From assembly GCA_964554875.1 (NCBI GenBank), contig CAZKQJ010000008.1:1-64000 (forward strand): a stretch of DNA of 64,000 bases. Direction: 5' to 3'. Positions 15,351 to 22,983 of this stretch are shown in pieces. The stretch comes from Marispirochaeta sp964554875 (GTDB taxonomy: Bacteria; Spirochaetota; Spirochaetia; JC444; Marispirochaetaceae). Position 1 is the stretch's first letter; each line of letters opens with the position of its first letter. A program made the translations under genes and the position numbers. Below the pieces are notes generated by a model. That model worked only from the letters and a program-made list of their open reading frames with translations. It was not told the DNA's origin and ran no database searches.

Positions 15351-16172
15351 ATGGCCTTAATTACAAGTCAGCAGCTTTCGCGTTTTTTTGAGAAGCATAA
15401 TGAGGTAAATTTGACATTCACAAAGGATGTCATCCGGGCTACGCGGCTGCTGCAGCGCAATACCCATATCAAGTGCCTCGGTGATCATTGGCCCTGCGTG
15501 CTCTATTCGTGTTCAATGAGGGGAGCCAAGGTTATCGCCTCCTTGAATAAAAGTTTTTACGAAAAACTCAAGAGCGCGAATAATCTTGTTACCCTGCATC
15601 TGGCCTTTGCCCAGGAAGACAAGAGTACTCCTTTGAGTTTTTTTGTCACCAGCAAAATTAACGGCTTTACCCCCTACGATAAATCCAAACCGAATCTGAA
15701 TTTCCTGAGCCTCGAATACACCCAGAGGCCTCCTGACGATCTTATCCTGATACTGGGAACTCTGGCAGAGGCCAATATCAACTCCTCCCAGCGCAGAGAG
15801 GAACGTATAGAGATTACCGCCGAAACGATACGTAAACTCGGTTTGAAATCCAAAACAGGTCTTGTTTATATAGACGGGATTCCCCGGAAGTGCATTATTC
15901 GGGACCTTTCTTTCTCCGGATCAAAGCTGATTCTTCCGGGAATTGGAAAATTTCTTTTGAACAAGAATGCACTTCTCCGCTTTGAGCTCGCAGAACGGAA
16001 CAAGCAGATCAGCCTTGACGGTTCGGTGGTACGAACCGAAACGGTAGCGGGCCGAAAGGACCTCGTAGCCGCTGCCATCAATTTTGACGACGCCAAGGTC
16101 CCCTACCAATACAAACTCCTGATTAACGAGTATTTTAATGCTCAGCGCAGCAAAAAAGGAAACTTCAGCTGA
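15351..16172 (+). CDS. PilZ-domain protein with N-terminal PilZN-type domain
   Basis: A 273-residue cytoplasmic protein. The N-terminal half, starting ITSQQLSRFFEKH, resembles the PilZN domain found in spirochaetes. The C-terminal PilZ domain (about 145-265) has the c-di-GMP-binding RREER motif (about 148-152) and DLSFSGSKL (about 183-191), equivalent to RxxxR and D/NxSxxG. It probably senses c-di-GMP. It is followed two bases later by a TPR gene. Confidence 0.8.
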   Translation: MALITSQQLSRFFEKHNEVNLTFTKDVIRATRLLQRNTHIKCLGDHWPCVLYSCSMRGAKVIASLNKSFYEKLKSANNLVTLHLAFAQEDKSTPLSFFVTSKINGFTPYDKSKPNLNFLSLEYTQRPPDDLILILGTLAEANINSSQRREERIEITAETIRKLGLKSKTGLVYIDGIPRKCIIRDLSFSGSKLILPGIGKFLLNKNALLRFELAERNKQISLDGSVVRTETVAGRKDLVAAAINFDDAKVPYQYKLLINEYFNAQRSKKGNFS

Positions 16173-16174
16173 TT

Positions 16175-17266
16175 ATGCCAGGAAACCCCCTCGATTCGGT
16201 CTATTTTATTTCCATCCCTGAACAGTTCAGCCTCTCGCTGGGAGATTTTTCCATCGATCCCGCCATACTCCTCCCGGTGGAGGTACAGTCGCCGTCGGAT
16301 AAGCTGGATGTATCATCAATCAGCTGGGAAATGATCGTCTCCGGAATGTTGAGGGTAATCACCTTTTCACCGGAGCATGAAAATGCCGACTATTATCGCC
16401 GTTTTGTTCTTGCCGTAAAACCGAATATTGAATCGGAGCTTGTCAGGGCGGGAATTGAAAAGGCAAAACACCACGATTACGATCTGGCGGAAGAGCTCTT
16501 TACCACTGCAGCTGCGGTTAACCCCAATTCACTTGCTTCATGGTTCAACCGTGCCCAGGTTTACGAAAGCCGTGCACGCTCGTATCAGCAGCTTGGGAAT
16601 GACTCCCTGTGTCAGACCTATCTGGAAAAAACCAGTCTGGCCTACGAAAGCGCCCTGAGCATAGATCCCCGGTCTGTTCAGGCTCTGCAATCGGCTGCGG
16701 AATTCTATCTCCGTATCGGAAACCATGAAAAAGCCCTTTACACCTTCAAAGAGCTGGCAGAACAGGAAGACAGCAGCAGGGTGCGGGAGATTATTGACGA
16801 GCTGAAAACCAGAAAACGGCTGGACGCCCAGTTTCAGGAAGCCTACTCTGCAATCCTGGAGGGCAGGGAAAAGGAGTCCATCAGTCTGATTGATACCTTT
16901 CTGGCTGAATCCGATGCAACCTGGACGGCATGGTTTCTCCGGGGGTGGGCCCTGAGGCGAACGGGAAATTATCACGAGGCTGAAAAATGCTTCAGGACAG
17001 CCCTTGACTTAAGCGAAGCCCAGACGGACATTTTAAATGAACTGGCCATCTGTACAATGGAGAACGGAAAATTTGACGAAAGCCGCGGTTTTCTGGAAAA
17101 GGCGCTGGAACTGGAACCGGACAACGTCAAAATTCACTCCAACCTGGGGATAATCGCCCTGAAGCAGGGAAACCCGGCAGAAAGCGGGAAACACTTTCGA
17201 AGAGTCCTCGAGATTGATCCGAAGGATCCCATTGCCTTGAACTTTCTGAATTTTCTGGAACCATAA
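16175..17266 (+). CDS. Tetratricopeptide-repeat protein
   Basis: A 363-residue protein without a clear signal peptide. Residues about 85-125, 155-200 and 230-360 carry TPR units, such as AEKCFRTALDLSEAQTDIL and NLGIIALKQGNPAESGKHF. TPRs mediate protein contacts. The gene starts right after the PilZ gene, so the two are co-transcribed and may work together. It ends 223 bases before flaB1, with the sigma-28-type promoter between. Confidence 0.8.
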   Translation: MPGNPLDSVYFISIPEQFSLSLGDFSIDPAILLPVEVQSPSDKLDVSSISWEMIVSGMLRVITFSPEHENADYYRRFVLAVKPNIESELVRAGIEKAKHHDYDLAEELFTTAAAVNPNSLASWFNRAQVYESRARSYQQLGNDSLCQTYLEKTSLAYESALSIDPRSVQALQSAAEFYLRIGNHEKALYTFKELAEQEDSSRVREIIDELKTRKRLDAQFQEAYSAILEGREKESISLIDTFLAESDATWTAWFLRGWALRRTGNYHEAEKCFRTALDLSEAQTDILNELAICTMENGKFDESRGFLEKALELEPDNVKIHSNLGIIALKQGNPAESGKHFRRVLEIDPKDPIALNFLNFLEP

Positions 17267-17303
17267 AACTGGAAAAAAATACACATATTCTTCTTTTTCT
17301 CTC

Positions 17304-17330
17304 TAAAGTTTAAGGTCCGGGGTACCGAAG
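17304..17330 (+). promoter_or_regulatory. Sigma-28-type promoter of flaB1
   Basis: TAAAGTTT (17304-17311), an 11-base spacer and TACCGAAG (17323-17330) closely match the TAAAGTTT-N11-GCCGATAA consensus. FliA is encoded at 63083-63871. The transcript leader would be about 150 bases and carries a CsrA-type hairpin near its 3' end. Confidence 0.7.
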
Positions 17331-17441
17331 GTGTGAGTAAGGTAAAGTAGGCTGTACTGTGGTACGTCGGGAGTCTTCTCCCCCCTATTCTGTTTATCGG
17401 AATAGCGTATTCAGGGTTTAGCAAAACTTTCCTGAAAAAGA

Positions 17442-17463
17442 AAAAAGGCAAGGATGCCTTTTT
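17442..17463 (+). promoter_or_regulatory. CsrA-type hairpin in the flaB1 leader
   Basis: AAAAAGGCA and TGCCTTTTT form a 9-bp stem presenting the tetraloop AGGA (17451-17454). The string CAAGGATG agrees with the CsrA SELEX core CARGGAUG. A second GGA is in the ribosome-binding site GGAGGA (17480-17485), 26 bases downstream, so one CsrA dimer could bridge both. The T5 run could also give weak termination. Confidence 0.6.
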
Positions 17464-17489
17464 CTAACAATCTTTTCATGGAGGAAGAG

Positions 17490-18350
17490 ATGATCATTAA
17501 TCACAACATGAGCGCGATTTACGCAAACAATCGCCTCAACCAGACAAACCGGACTGTCAACGACAACATGGAAAAGCTGTCTTCGGGACTGCGGATCAAC
17601 CGCGCCGGGGACGATGCATCCGGACTGGCGGTATCGGAAAAGATGCGTTCCCAGATCCGCGGTCTGAATCAGGCTGCAGACAACGCTGAGAACGGTATCT
17701 CCTTTATCCAGACCACGGAAGGCTACCTGCAGGAATCCCAGGACATACTGCACCGGATGAGGGAACTGGCTGTTCAGTCCGCCAACGGCATCTACTCCGA
17801 CGAAGACCGTATGCAGATCCAGGTTGAGATCTCCCAGCTGGTTGATGAAATCGACCGTATCGCGAGTCACGCACAGTTCAACGGAATGAACATGCTGACC
17901 GGACGTTTCGCAGCCGACATGGGGGAAAACGTCGTCACAGCTTCCATGTGGTTCCACATCGGCGCCAACATGGACCAGCGGGAACGGGTTTTTATCGGCA
18001 CCATGACCTCCAACGCCCTGGGTGTTCGGGACATCGGTTCCAACGAAATTCTGAGCATGTCTTCACCCGACAATGCCAACAGGGCAATCGGAACCCTCGA
18101 TGCTGCACTGAAAAAGATCAACAAACAACGGGCTGATCTGGGAGCCTACCAGAACCGTCTTGAGCACGCTGTTGTAGGGATTACCGTGGGAGCAGAAAAC
18201 CTCCAGGCAGCGGAATCCCGTATCCGTGACGTGGACATGGCATCTGAAATGGTTGACTACTCAAAGAACCAGATTCTGGTACAGGCTGGAACCGCTATGC
18301 TGGCCCAGGCCAACATGAAAACACAGTCTGTGTTGCAACTTCTGGGATAG
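17490..18350 (+). CDS. flaB: Periplasmic flagellar core flagellin FlaB (copy 1)
   Basis: A 286-residue flagellin without signal peptide, secreted by the flagellar export system. The start is at MIINHNMSA, which matches the N-terminus of all spirochaete FlaB proteins and has GGAGGA 4 bases upstream. It has the conserved D0/D1 helices (KLSSGLRINRAGDDASGLA; AAESRIRDVDMASEMVDYSKNQIL) and no D2/D3 domain, normal for FlaB. Compared with copy 2 it has a changed segment near residues 150-160. It is preceded by a sigma-28-type promoter and a CsrA-type hairpin. Confidence 0.96.
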   Translation: MIINHNMSAIYANNRLNQTNRTVNDNMEKLSSGLRINRAGDDASGLAVSEKMRSQIRGLNQAADNAENGISFIQTTEGYLQESQDILHRMRELAVQSANGIYSDEDRMQIQVEISQLVDEIDRIASHAQFNGMNMLTGRFAADMGENVVTASMWFHIGANMDQRERVFIGTMTSNALGVRDIGSNEILSMSSPDNANRAIGTLDAALKKINKQRADLGAYQNRLEHAVVGITVGAENLQAAESRIRDVDMASEMVDYSKNQILVQAGTAMLAQANMKTQSVLQLLG

Positions 18351-18391
18351 AGGGTTATATTAGTAAGGTAAAACCGTCAGTTCTTTGAAAA

Positions 18392-18406
18392 AAACCCTCC
18401 GGGTTT
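18392..18406 (+). terminator. Weak hairpin after flaB1
   Basis: AAACCC-TCC-GGGTTT lies about 40 bases after the flaB1 stop. No T-run follows, so partial read-through into flaB2 is likely. Confidence 0.35.
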
Positions 18407-18595
18407 AGTATGTTCGGTATGGGGAGATCTTCCCTTCCCGGTTAAAACCGTGGATGCGGAAGGCCTCCCTGTTACGTCGGATGGCATAACGGAGCGAAAG
18501 GCGCGCGGAACAACAAGCCTTTCGGCTGTCCGATAGTGACATACTTTCTTTCCAGAGAGGCAAAGGATGCCTCTCAATCGATCCAGGAGGGTTAT
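18407..18595 (+). promoter_or_regulatory. Structured leader of flaB2 with CsrA-type hairpin
   Basis: The leader holds a nested stem: TCGGA (18477-18481) with TCCGA (18529-18533) enclosing CGAAAGGC (18495-18502) with GCCTTTCG (18517-18524). Nearer the gene, GAGAGGCA (18555-18562) and TGCCTCTC (18568-18575) present an AAGGA loop. The ribosome-binding site AGGAGG (18585-18590) supplies a second GGA 21 bases away. No convincing sigma-28 or sigma-70 promoter is visible; flaB2 may be read from the flaB1 promoter. Confidence 0.55.
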
Positions 18596-19444
18596 ATGAT
18601 AATAAATCACAACATGTCAGCCATGTACGCCAACCGGAACCTCGCGCTGAAAGGCAAAGAGGTGAACAGCAACATAGAAAAACTCAGTTCCGGTATGCGT
18701 ATCAATCGGGCCGGCGACGATGCTTCCGGGCTTGCGGTATCCGAAAAGCTGCGGAGCCAGATTCGTGGACTCAACCAGGCAGAACGCAACATAGAAAACG
18801 GTGTCTCCTTTATCCAGACTACTGAAGGCTACCTTCAGGAAACCCAGGATATTCTGCACCGCCTGCGGGAACTGTCTGTACAATCTGCCAACGGTATCTA
18901 CTCTGACGAGGACCGTATGCAGATCCAGGTTGAAGTCTCTCAGCTGGTTGATGAAATCAACCGGATTGCGAGCCACGCGCAGTTCAACGGCATGAATATG
19001 CTGACCGGCGCTTTTGCCCGGGAATCCGACCGGGTCATGCAGTTCCAGGTAGGAGCTAACATGGACCAGAGCGAGCGGGTATATATCGGAACGATGACCG
19101 CTCAGGCTCTCGGTCTGCAAGGCGCTCAGGGAGCGGCAGGAGAGATGATCTCTATTTCCACCCCTGAATCGGCGAACATGGCTATCGGTATGGTAGATAG
19201 TGCTCTGCGGACCGTCTCTAAACAGCGGGCCGACTTGGGTGCTTATCAGAACAGGTTTGAAGAAGCCTCGAAAGGCGTCGCTATCGCTGCTGAGAACCTT
19301 CAGGCTGCGGAGTCACGAATTCGTGACGTCGACATGGCCACAGAAATGGTTGATTATGCGAAAAACCAGATCCTGACTCAGGCTGGTTCGGCGATGCTCG
19401 CTCAGGCTAACATGAAGACCCAATCTGTTCTACAGCTTCTTTAG
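18596..19444 (+). CDS. flaB: Periplasmic flagellar core flagellin FlaB (copy 2)
   Basis: A 282-residue flagellin starting MIINHNMSAMYANRN, close to copy 1 over both terminal regions (KLSSGMRINRAGDDASGLAV; AAESRIRDVDMATEMVDYAKNQIL). The start is set by AGGAGG and by homology; an upstream in-frame ATG at 18536 lies inside the leader hairpin region and is rejected. Multiple FlaB paralogues are usual in spirochaete filaments. Its leader repeats the hairpin-plus-GGA plan of copy 1. Confidence 0.96.
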   Translation: MIINHNMSAMYANRNLALKGKEVNSNIEKLSSGMRINRAGDDASGLAVSEKLRSQIRGLNQAERNIENGVSFIQTTEGYLQETQDILHRLRELSVQSANGIYSDEDRMQIQVEVSQLVDEINRIASHAQFNGMNMLTGAFARESDRVMQFQVGANMDQSERVYIGTMTAQALGLQGAQGAAGEMISISTPESANMAIGMVDSALRTVSKQRADLGAYQNRFEEASKGVAIAAENLQAAESRIRDVDMATEMVDYAKNQILTQAGSAMLAQANMKTQSVLQLL

Positions 19445-19471
19445 TATTTATCATACTCCGTTTACTGCTGT

Positions 19472-19545
19472 TCAAGAGATTTCTGGACGTCATCTCTTGA
19501 GGCAAAGGGGGTTGGGAAGAAACCGCGCTTCTTCCCTTCTCTCCA
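19472..19545 (+). terminator. Two hairpins after flaB2
   Basis: TCAAGAGAT pairs with ATCTCTTGA over an 11-base loop (19472-19500). GGGAAGAA pairs with TTCTTCCC over a 7-base loop (19514-19536) and is followed by TTCTCTCC. The second is a plausible terminator; the first may protect the abundant flagellin mRNA. Confidence 0.5.
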
Positions 19546-19634
19546 TTATCATAGTTCATTCTACTTCATTGTTCTTCATCGACGTGAACTGACCTAGAGC
19601 CTGGTATTAATGGAGTAATCCAGGGAGAAAAACA

Positions 19635-19997
19635 ATGGACCTTGACATTAACGCAATCAGTCATGGTGGAGCAGTTCAGGGACACCTGAACGACGCAAAC
19701 GCATGGAAGCCGAAGCGTCCGGTTGAAACCAGGGCTGAACAACCACGAACGATTCCCATCGAAAAGGGCCCGAGTCCTGAAGAGGTACAACGGATGCTCA
19801 GGGAGATCGTCAATTTCAGTGATGCCTTTAACCGTCGGCTCAAGTTCTCTGTCAACAGGGACCTGAACCAGGTAGTGGTAAAGGTGATTGATCGGGAAAC
19901 CGATAAAGTAATTAAGGAAATCCCTCACGAAGGGCTGCAGCGACTGCACATGCGGCTCAAGGAGGCCATCGGGTTGCTCTTCGACGAGGAGATTTAA
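19635..19997 (+). CDS. flaG: FlaG family protein
   Basis: A 120-residue protein. The C-terminal half is the FlaG domain: FNRRLKFSVNRDLNQVVVKVIDRETDKVIKEIP, then a last helix LHMRLKEAIGLLFDEEI. FlaG usually lies between flagellin and fliD and affects filament length. Here it is 190 bases after flaB2 and 30 bases before fliD, the standard place. The ribosome-binding site is GGGAG. Confidence 0.88.
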   Translation: MDLDINAISHGGAVQGHLNDANAWKPKRPVETRAEQPRTIPIEKGPSPEEVQRMLREIVNFSDAFNRRLKFSVNRDLNQVVVKVIDRETDKVIKEIPHEGLQRLHMRLKEAIGLLFDEEI

Positions 19998-20027
19998 AAC
20001 CAGTCTTTGTAGAGGACGCAACGCCTA

Positions 20028-22040
20028 ATGTCCGACTTCTCGATCCCGGGTGTATCAAGTAAATACAATACCAACAAAATGATCGATGATCTCATGAAGC
20101 TTGAAAGAGTTCCCCTTACCCGGGCCGAGGAGCGCATTGAGACTTTCAAGCTTCAGAAGCGCAACTGGCAGGAGATCAACAGGGGCCTCGCCCGGGTCCA
20201 GGACAGTGCCAAAAAGCTTTTTGGTTTTGAAAATCCCTTCATGGAACGACTGGCCGTCTCCAGCGATGAAAGCGTTATGGGAGCAACTGCCTCCAGAGAG
20301 GCGGTTGAAGAGACCAGATCCATCAGTGTAAAAAAAGTCGCCCGGGCCGACCGGTTTTTATCCGACAGCCTTGACAATAATTTTCGTGTTTCCGAGGGCA
20401 CCTACGGCTTCAGCATCGGGGAACGGGAATTCTCCTTTTCCTATAAAGGAGGAACCCTTGCGGACTTTGCCGCGACTCTTCAACGGAGGTCCAACGGTCT
20501 GCTTCGCACTTCGGTTGTAAAGAATACGCCTTCAAGTCAGGTACTGATGATAGAGGGAACCCGTACGGGCAGTTCAAATACTATAAACTTTCTCGAGGAC
20601 TCCCGGGATTTTGCCCTGCAGGCAGGGATACTCAAACAGGCAGCTGCCGGCTCCCGTACCATAGAGCCGGCCCCCGATACGGTTCGCACTCCCGCTGGAG
20701 CAGATTCAGGATCATCTGTCATACGTGAAGGCAAGCTGCTTCTTGAACCCCAAAGCCGCCGGGAGATTCAGTTCACTCCCCCCATCAGACCCGAATCGGG
20801 CTTCGTGCTCGAGTTCACCGTGGAGATAGAGAAACTGCCGGAGGACGAATACGTTCCTCCCGAACCTCCTTCCGGACCGGCTGCCCCCGATCCGGGAGGG
20901 GTAAGCATTGATGATGTAACGGTACGCAATTTCGGTACCGATCCTTCATTGCCTGCCTGGCAAGCTCCTCCCCCGCCGCAAAAAACCCTGGACATGAACA
21001 TTCTGAGTCTCCGGCAGGCAGGCAGCACAGTCAGGCTCCCCCCTCTGCGGGACCAGGGGGGTACACAGACTGTCCAGGTTCCCCTGGAAGCCGGAAGCGG
21101 CAGCATAAGTGCTCTGATGGTGGATAATTTAAACACTCATCGCAGGCTCAGTGTTTCGGCGGTCCGTTTTTACGATCCCGATTCCCGGGGAGACCTCGAA
21201 CCGAAGAATCCTGTGGCCACTGCTTCGGACGCAGTCATCGAAGTGGACGGAATCGAGGTAATCCGGGAATCCAACGAGATTGATGATGTAATTCAGGGGG
21301 TAACCCTGGATCTTCGGCGTCCCGGAGACGGAACGGTTGACCTTGAAATAACCCCCGACAGGAAAGCCGCCAAGGATTCCATAATCGAATTCGTGGGTTA
21401 TTACAATCAGCTGATCAGCCAGATAAACATTTATACCGGTCGCGATGAGACGATTGTTGATGAACTGGATTATCTGAGCGACGAAGAACGGGAAAGCGCC
21501 CTTGAAAAGCTCGGGCTTTTTCAGGGAGAATCCAGCCTGACCCAAATGAAAAACCGTCTTCAGCGGATAATGATGGATCCTTACACCACCCGGTCCGGAA
21601 GTGAATTGTCGCTGCTGGCACAGATCGGAATTTCCACCAATACCAGAACAGGTGGGGGCTTGCGCGCCTCCAGGCTTCGTGGTTATTTGGAAATAGACGA
21701 AGCCGCCCTTGACAAGGCACTTGAGTCCCGAATGGAAAGTGTAAAGGACCTCTTCGGCTATGATTCCGACGGAGACCTGATCGTTGACCAGGGAGCAGCG
21801 GTCTCCGTTGACAGCTATATCCGGCCTTACGTTCAGACCGGGGGCATAATTGCCTATAAAACCTCGGCAATCGATGGCCAGATCGACAGAACAAACAGGG
21901 AAATCGTCAATATCGAACGCAGTCTCGAACGGAAAGAGCAGCAGTTACGCCGGGAGTATGGTATGATGGAGGGAGCCCTGCAGCAGCTTGAGGATAGCTC
22001 CAGATCTCTGGAGAATTTTAATAATCGCAACCGTGATTAA
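20028..22040 (+). CDS. fliD: Flagellar filament cap protein FliD
   Basis: A 670-residue hook-associated protein 2, which caps the growing filament and catalyses flagellin insertion. It has the FliD N-terminus (FSIPGVSSKYNTNKMIDDLMKLE) and the C-terminal domain (YYNQLISQINIYT, GYLEIDEAALDKALE), ending in a coiled coil. Residues 271-317 are a proline-rich stretch in the middle of the variable region (PPEPPSGP, APPPPQK), an apparent hinge or insert that shorter FliDs lack. Confidence 0.93.
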   Translation: MSDFSIPGVSSKYNTNKMIDDLMKLERVPLTRAEERIETFKLQKRNWQEINRGLARVQDSAKKLFGFENPFMERLAVSSDESVMGATASREAVEETRSISVKKVARADRFLSDSLDNNFRVSEGTYGFSIGEREFSFSYKGGTLADFAATLQRRSNGLLRTSVVKNTPSSQVLMIEGTRTGSSNTINFLEDSRDFALQAGILKQAAAGSRTIEPAPDTVRTPAGADSGSSVIREGKLLLEPQSRREIQFTPPIRPESGFVLEFTVEIEKLPEDEYVPPEPPSGPAAPDPGGVSIDDVTVRNFGTDPSLPAWQAPPPPQKTLDMNILSLRQAGSTVRLPPLRDQGGTQTVQVPLEAGSGSISALMVDNLNTHRRLSVSAVRFYDPDSRGDLEPKNPVATASDAVIEVDGIEVIRESNEIDDVIQGVTLDLRRPGDGTVDLEITPDRKAAKDSIIEFVGYYNQLISQINIYTGRDETIVDELDYLSDEERESALEKLGLFQGESSLTQMKNRLQRIMMDPYTTRSGSELSLLAQIGISTNTRTGGGLRASRLRGYLEIDEAALDKALESRMESVKDLFGYDSDGDLIVDQGAAVSVDSYIRPYVQTGGIIAYKTSAIDGQIDRTNREIVNIERSLERKEQQLRREYGMMEGALQQLEDSSRSLENFNNRNRD

Positions 22041-22068
22041 AACCAGTACATAAGCGGTAAGGACGACC

Positions 22069-22983
22069 ATGGAAATCAGAATAAACAGCAATCCGATAGA
22101 TGTGCACCTGGAAGAAGAAAAAAATGCCTGGGAGGTTGTCCGACAACTGGATACATGGCTTGTGGCGGAAGGCTTTTTTATTACCGGCCTGCTTATTAAC
22201 GGAAAAGCTGCCTCAATTTCCGATGACGAGGCCCTGATGGATATCCCTGTGGATTCCATAGGGGAATTGGAAGTTTTTGCCCAAGCCCTCAACGAACTCA
22301 GTATAGAGCGCTACTCTACCCTTCTGCAGTACTTTTCCTACATGTACCGGGCTCTTCACGACGGTGACGTCAAACTTCTCAAGGATTTATCCTCAGAAGC
22401 AGGGCCTGTCATCAGCAATATTGATTCAATACTCAGGCTGAAGGTTGGTGACAAGCCCGTGTCGGAGGTCTTCTCGCGGCTTATGTCGGAGCTTACTTTC
22501 AAAGGAGAGTCCGTCAGCATTCCCGGGGAACTCAAGGATTTTTCAGCCAATCTCTGCATATTTATTGAGGGACGAATCAGGGAAATCGCAAATCCCCTGA
22601 TGGAACTTCGTTCGACTGCCTCTCTGCTTGAATCCTACATAACAAAACTCGAAGAGATCCCGATTCTGCTTCAGACCAGCAAGGAAAAAGAGGCTATGGA
22701 GATGGTTATAGCCTTCAGCGAAATAAGTGAGAAGCTTACCAGGCTGTATCCCCTTCTCAAGGAACGGGACGGGGAAAACCTTATGACCCGGCAGATAGAC
22801 GGGGTATCCTTTGAAGAGTTTTATATCGATCTTAACACGAAATTCCAGGAACTCACGGAAGCTATGGAAGCCGAGGACTCGATCCTTATAGGTGATCTTC
22901 TGGAATATGAGATCGCTCCGAAAATTCGGGAACTGACCAATTCTATCGAAAACTTGCCGGCTTTTACGGACAGCAGCCTATGA
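22069..22983 (+). CDS. Unknown protein linked to fliD
   Basis: A 304-residue, mostly helical soluble protein with no recognised family. The N-terminus (MEIRINSNPIDVHLEEEKNA) is a short beta-rich segment, perhaps ubiquitin-like, and the rest is acidic and helical. It occupies the place where fliS, the flagellin chaperone, often lies, but it is more than twice as long as FliS and has no visible FliS motif. It is 28 bases after fliD and overlaps the following PilZ gene by four bases, so it belongs to the flagellar operon. Confidence 0.7.
   Translation: MEIRINSNPIDVHLEEEKNAWEVVRQLDTWLVAEGFFITGLLINGKAASISDDEALMDIPVDSIGELEVFAQALNELSIERYSTLLQYFSYMYRALHDGDVKLLKDLSSEAGPVISNIDSILRLKVGDKPVSEVFSRLMSELTFKGESVSIPGELKDFSANLCIFIEGRIREIANPLMELRSTASLLESYITKLEEIPILLQTSKEKEAMEMVIAFSEISEKLTRLYPLLKERDGENLMTRQIDGVSFEEFYIDLNTKFQELTEAMEAEDSILIGDLLEYEIAPKIRELTNSIENLPAFTDSSL

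Noticed and set aside
18530..18535. CCGATA as a sigma-28 -10 box for flaB2
   Set aside because: No TAAA-type -35 lies at the right distance upstream, and the sequence is part of the nested stem.
18471..18540. c-di-GMP riboswitch in the flaB2 leader
   Set aside because: The conserved GEMM-I core strings (GGGCAAACC, GGGACGCAAAGCC) are absent.
22069..22983. FliS
   Set aside because: The protein is too long and shows no FliS motif; position alone is not enough.
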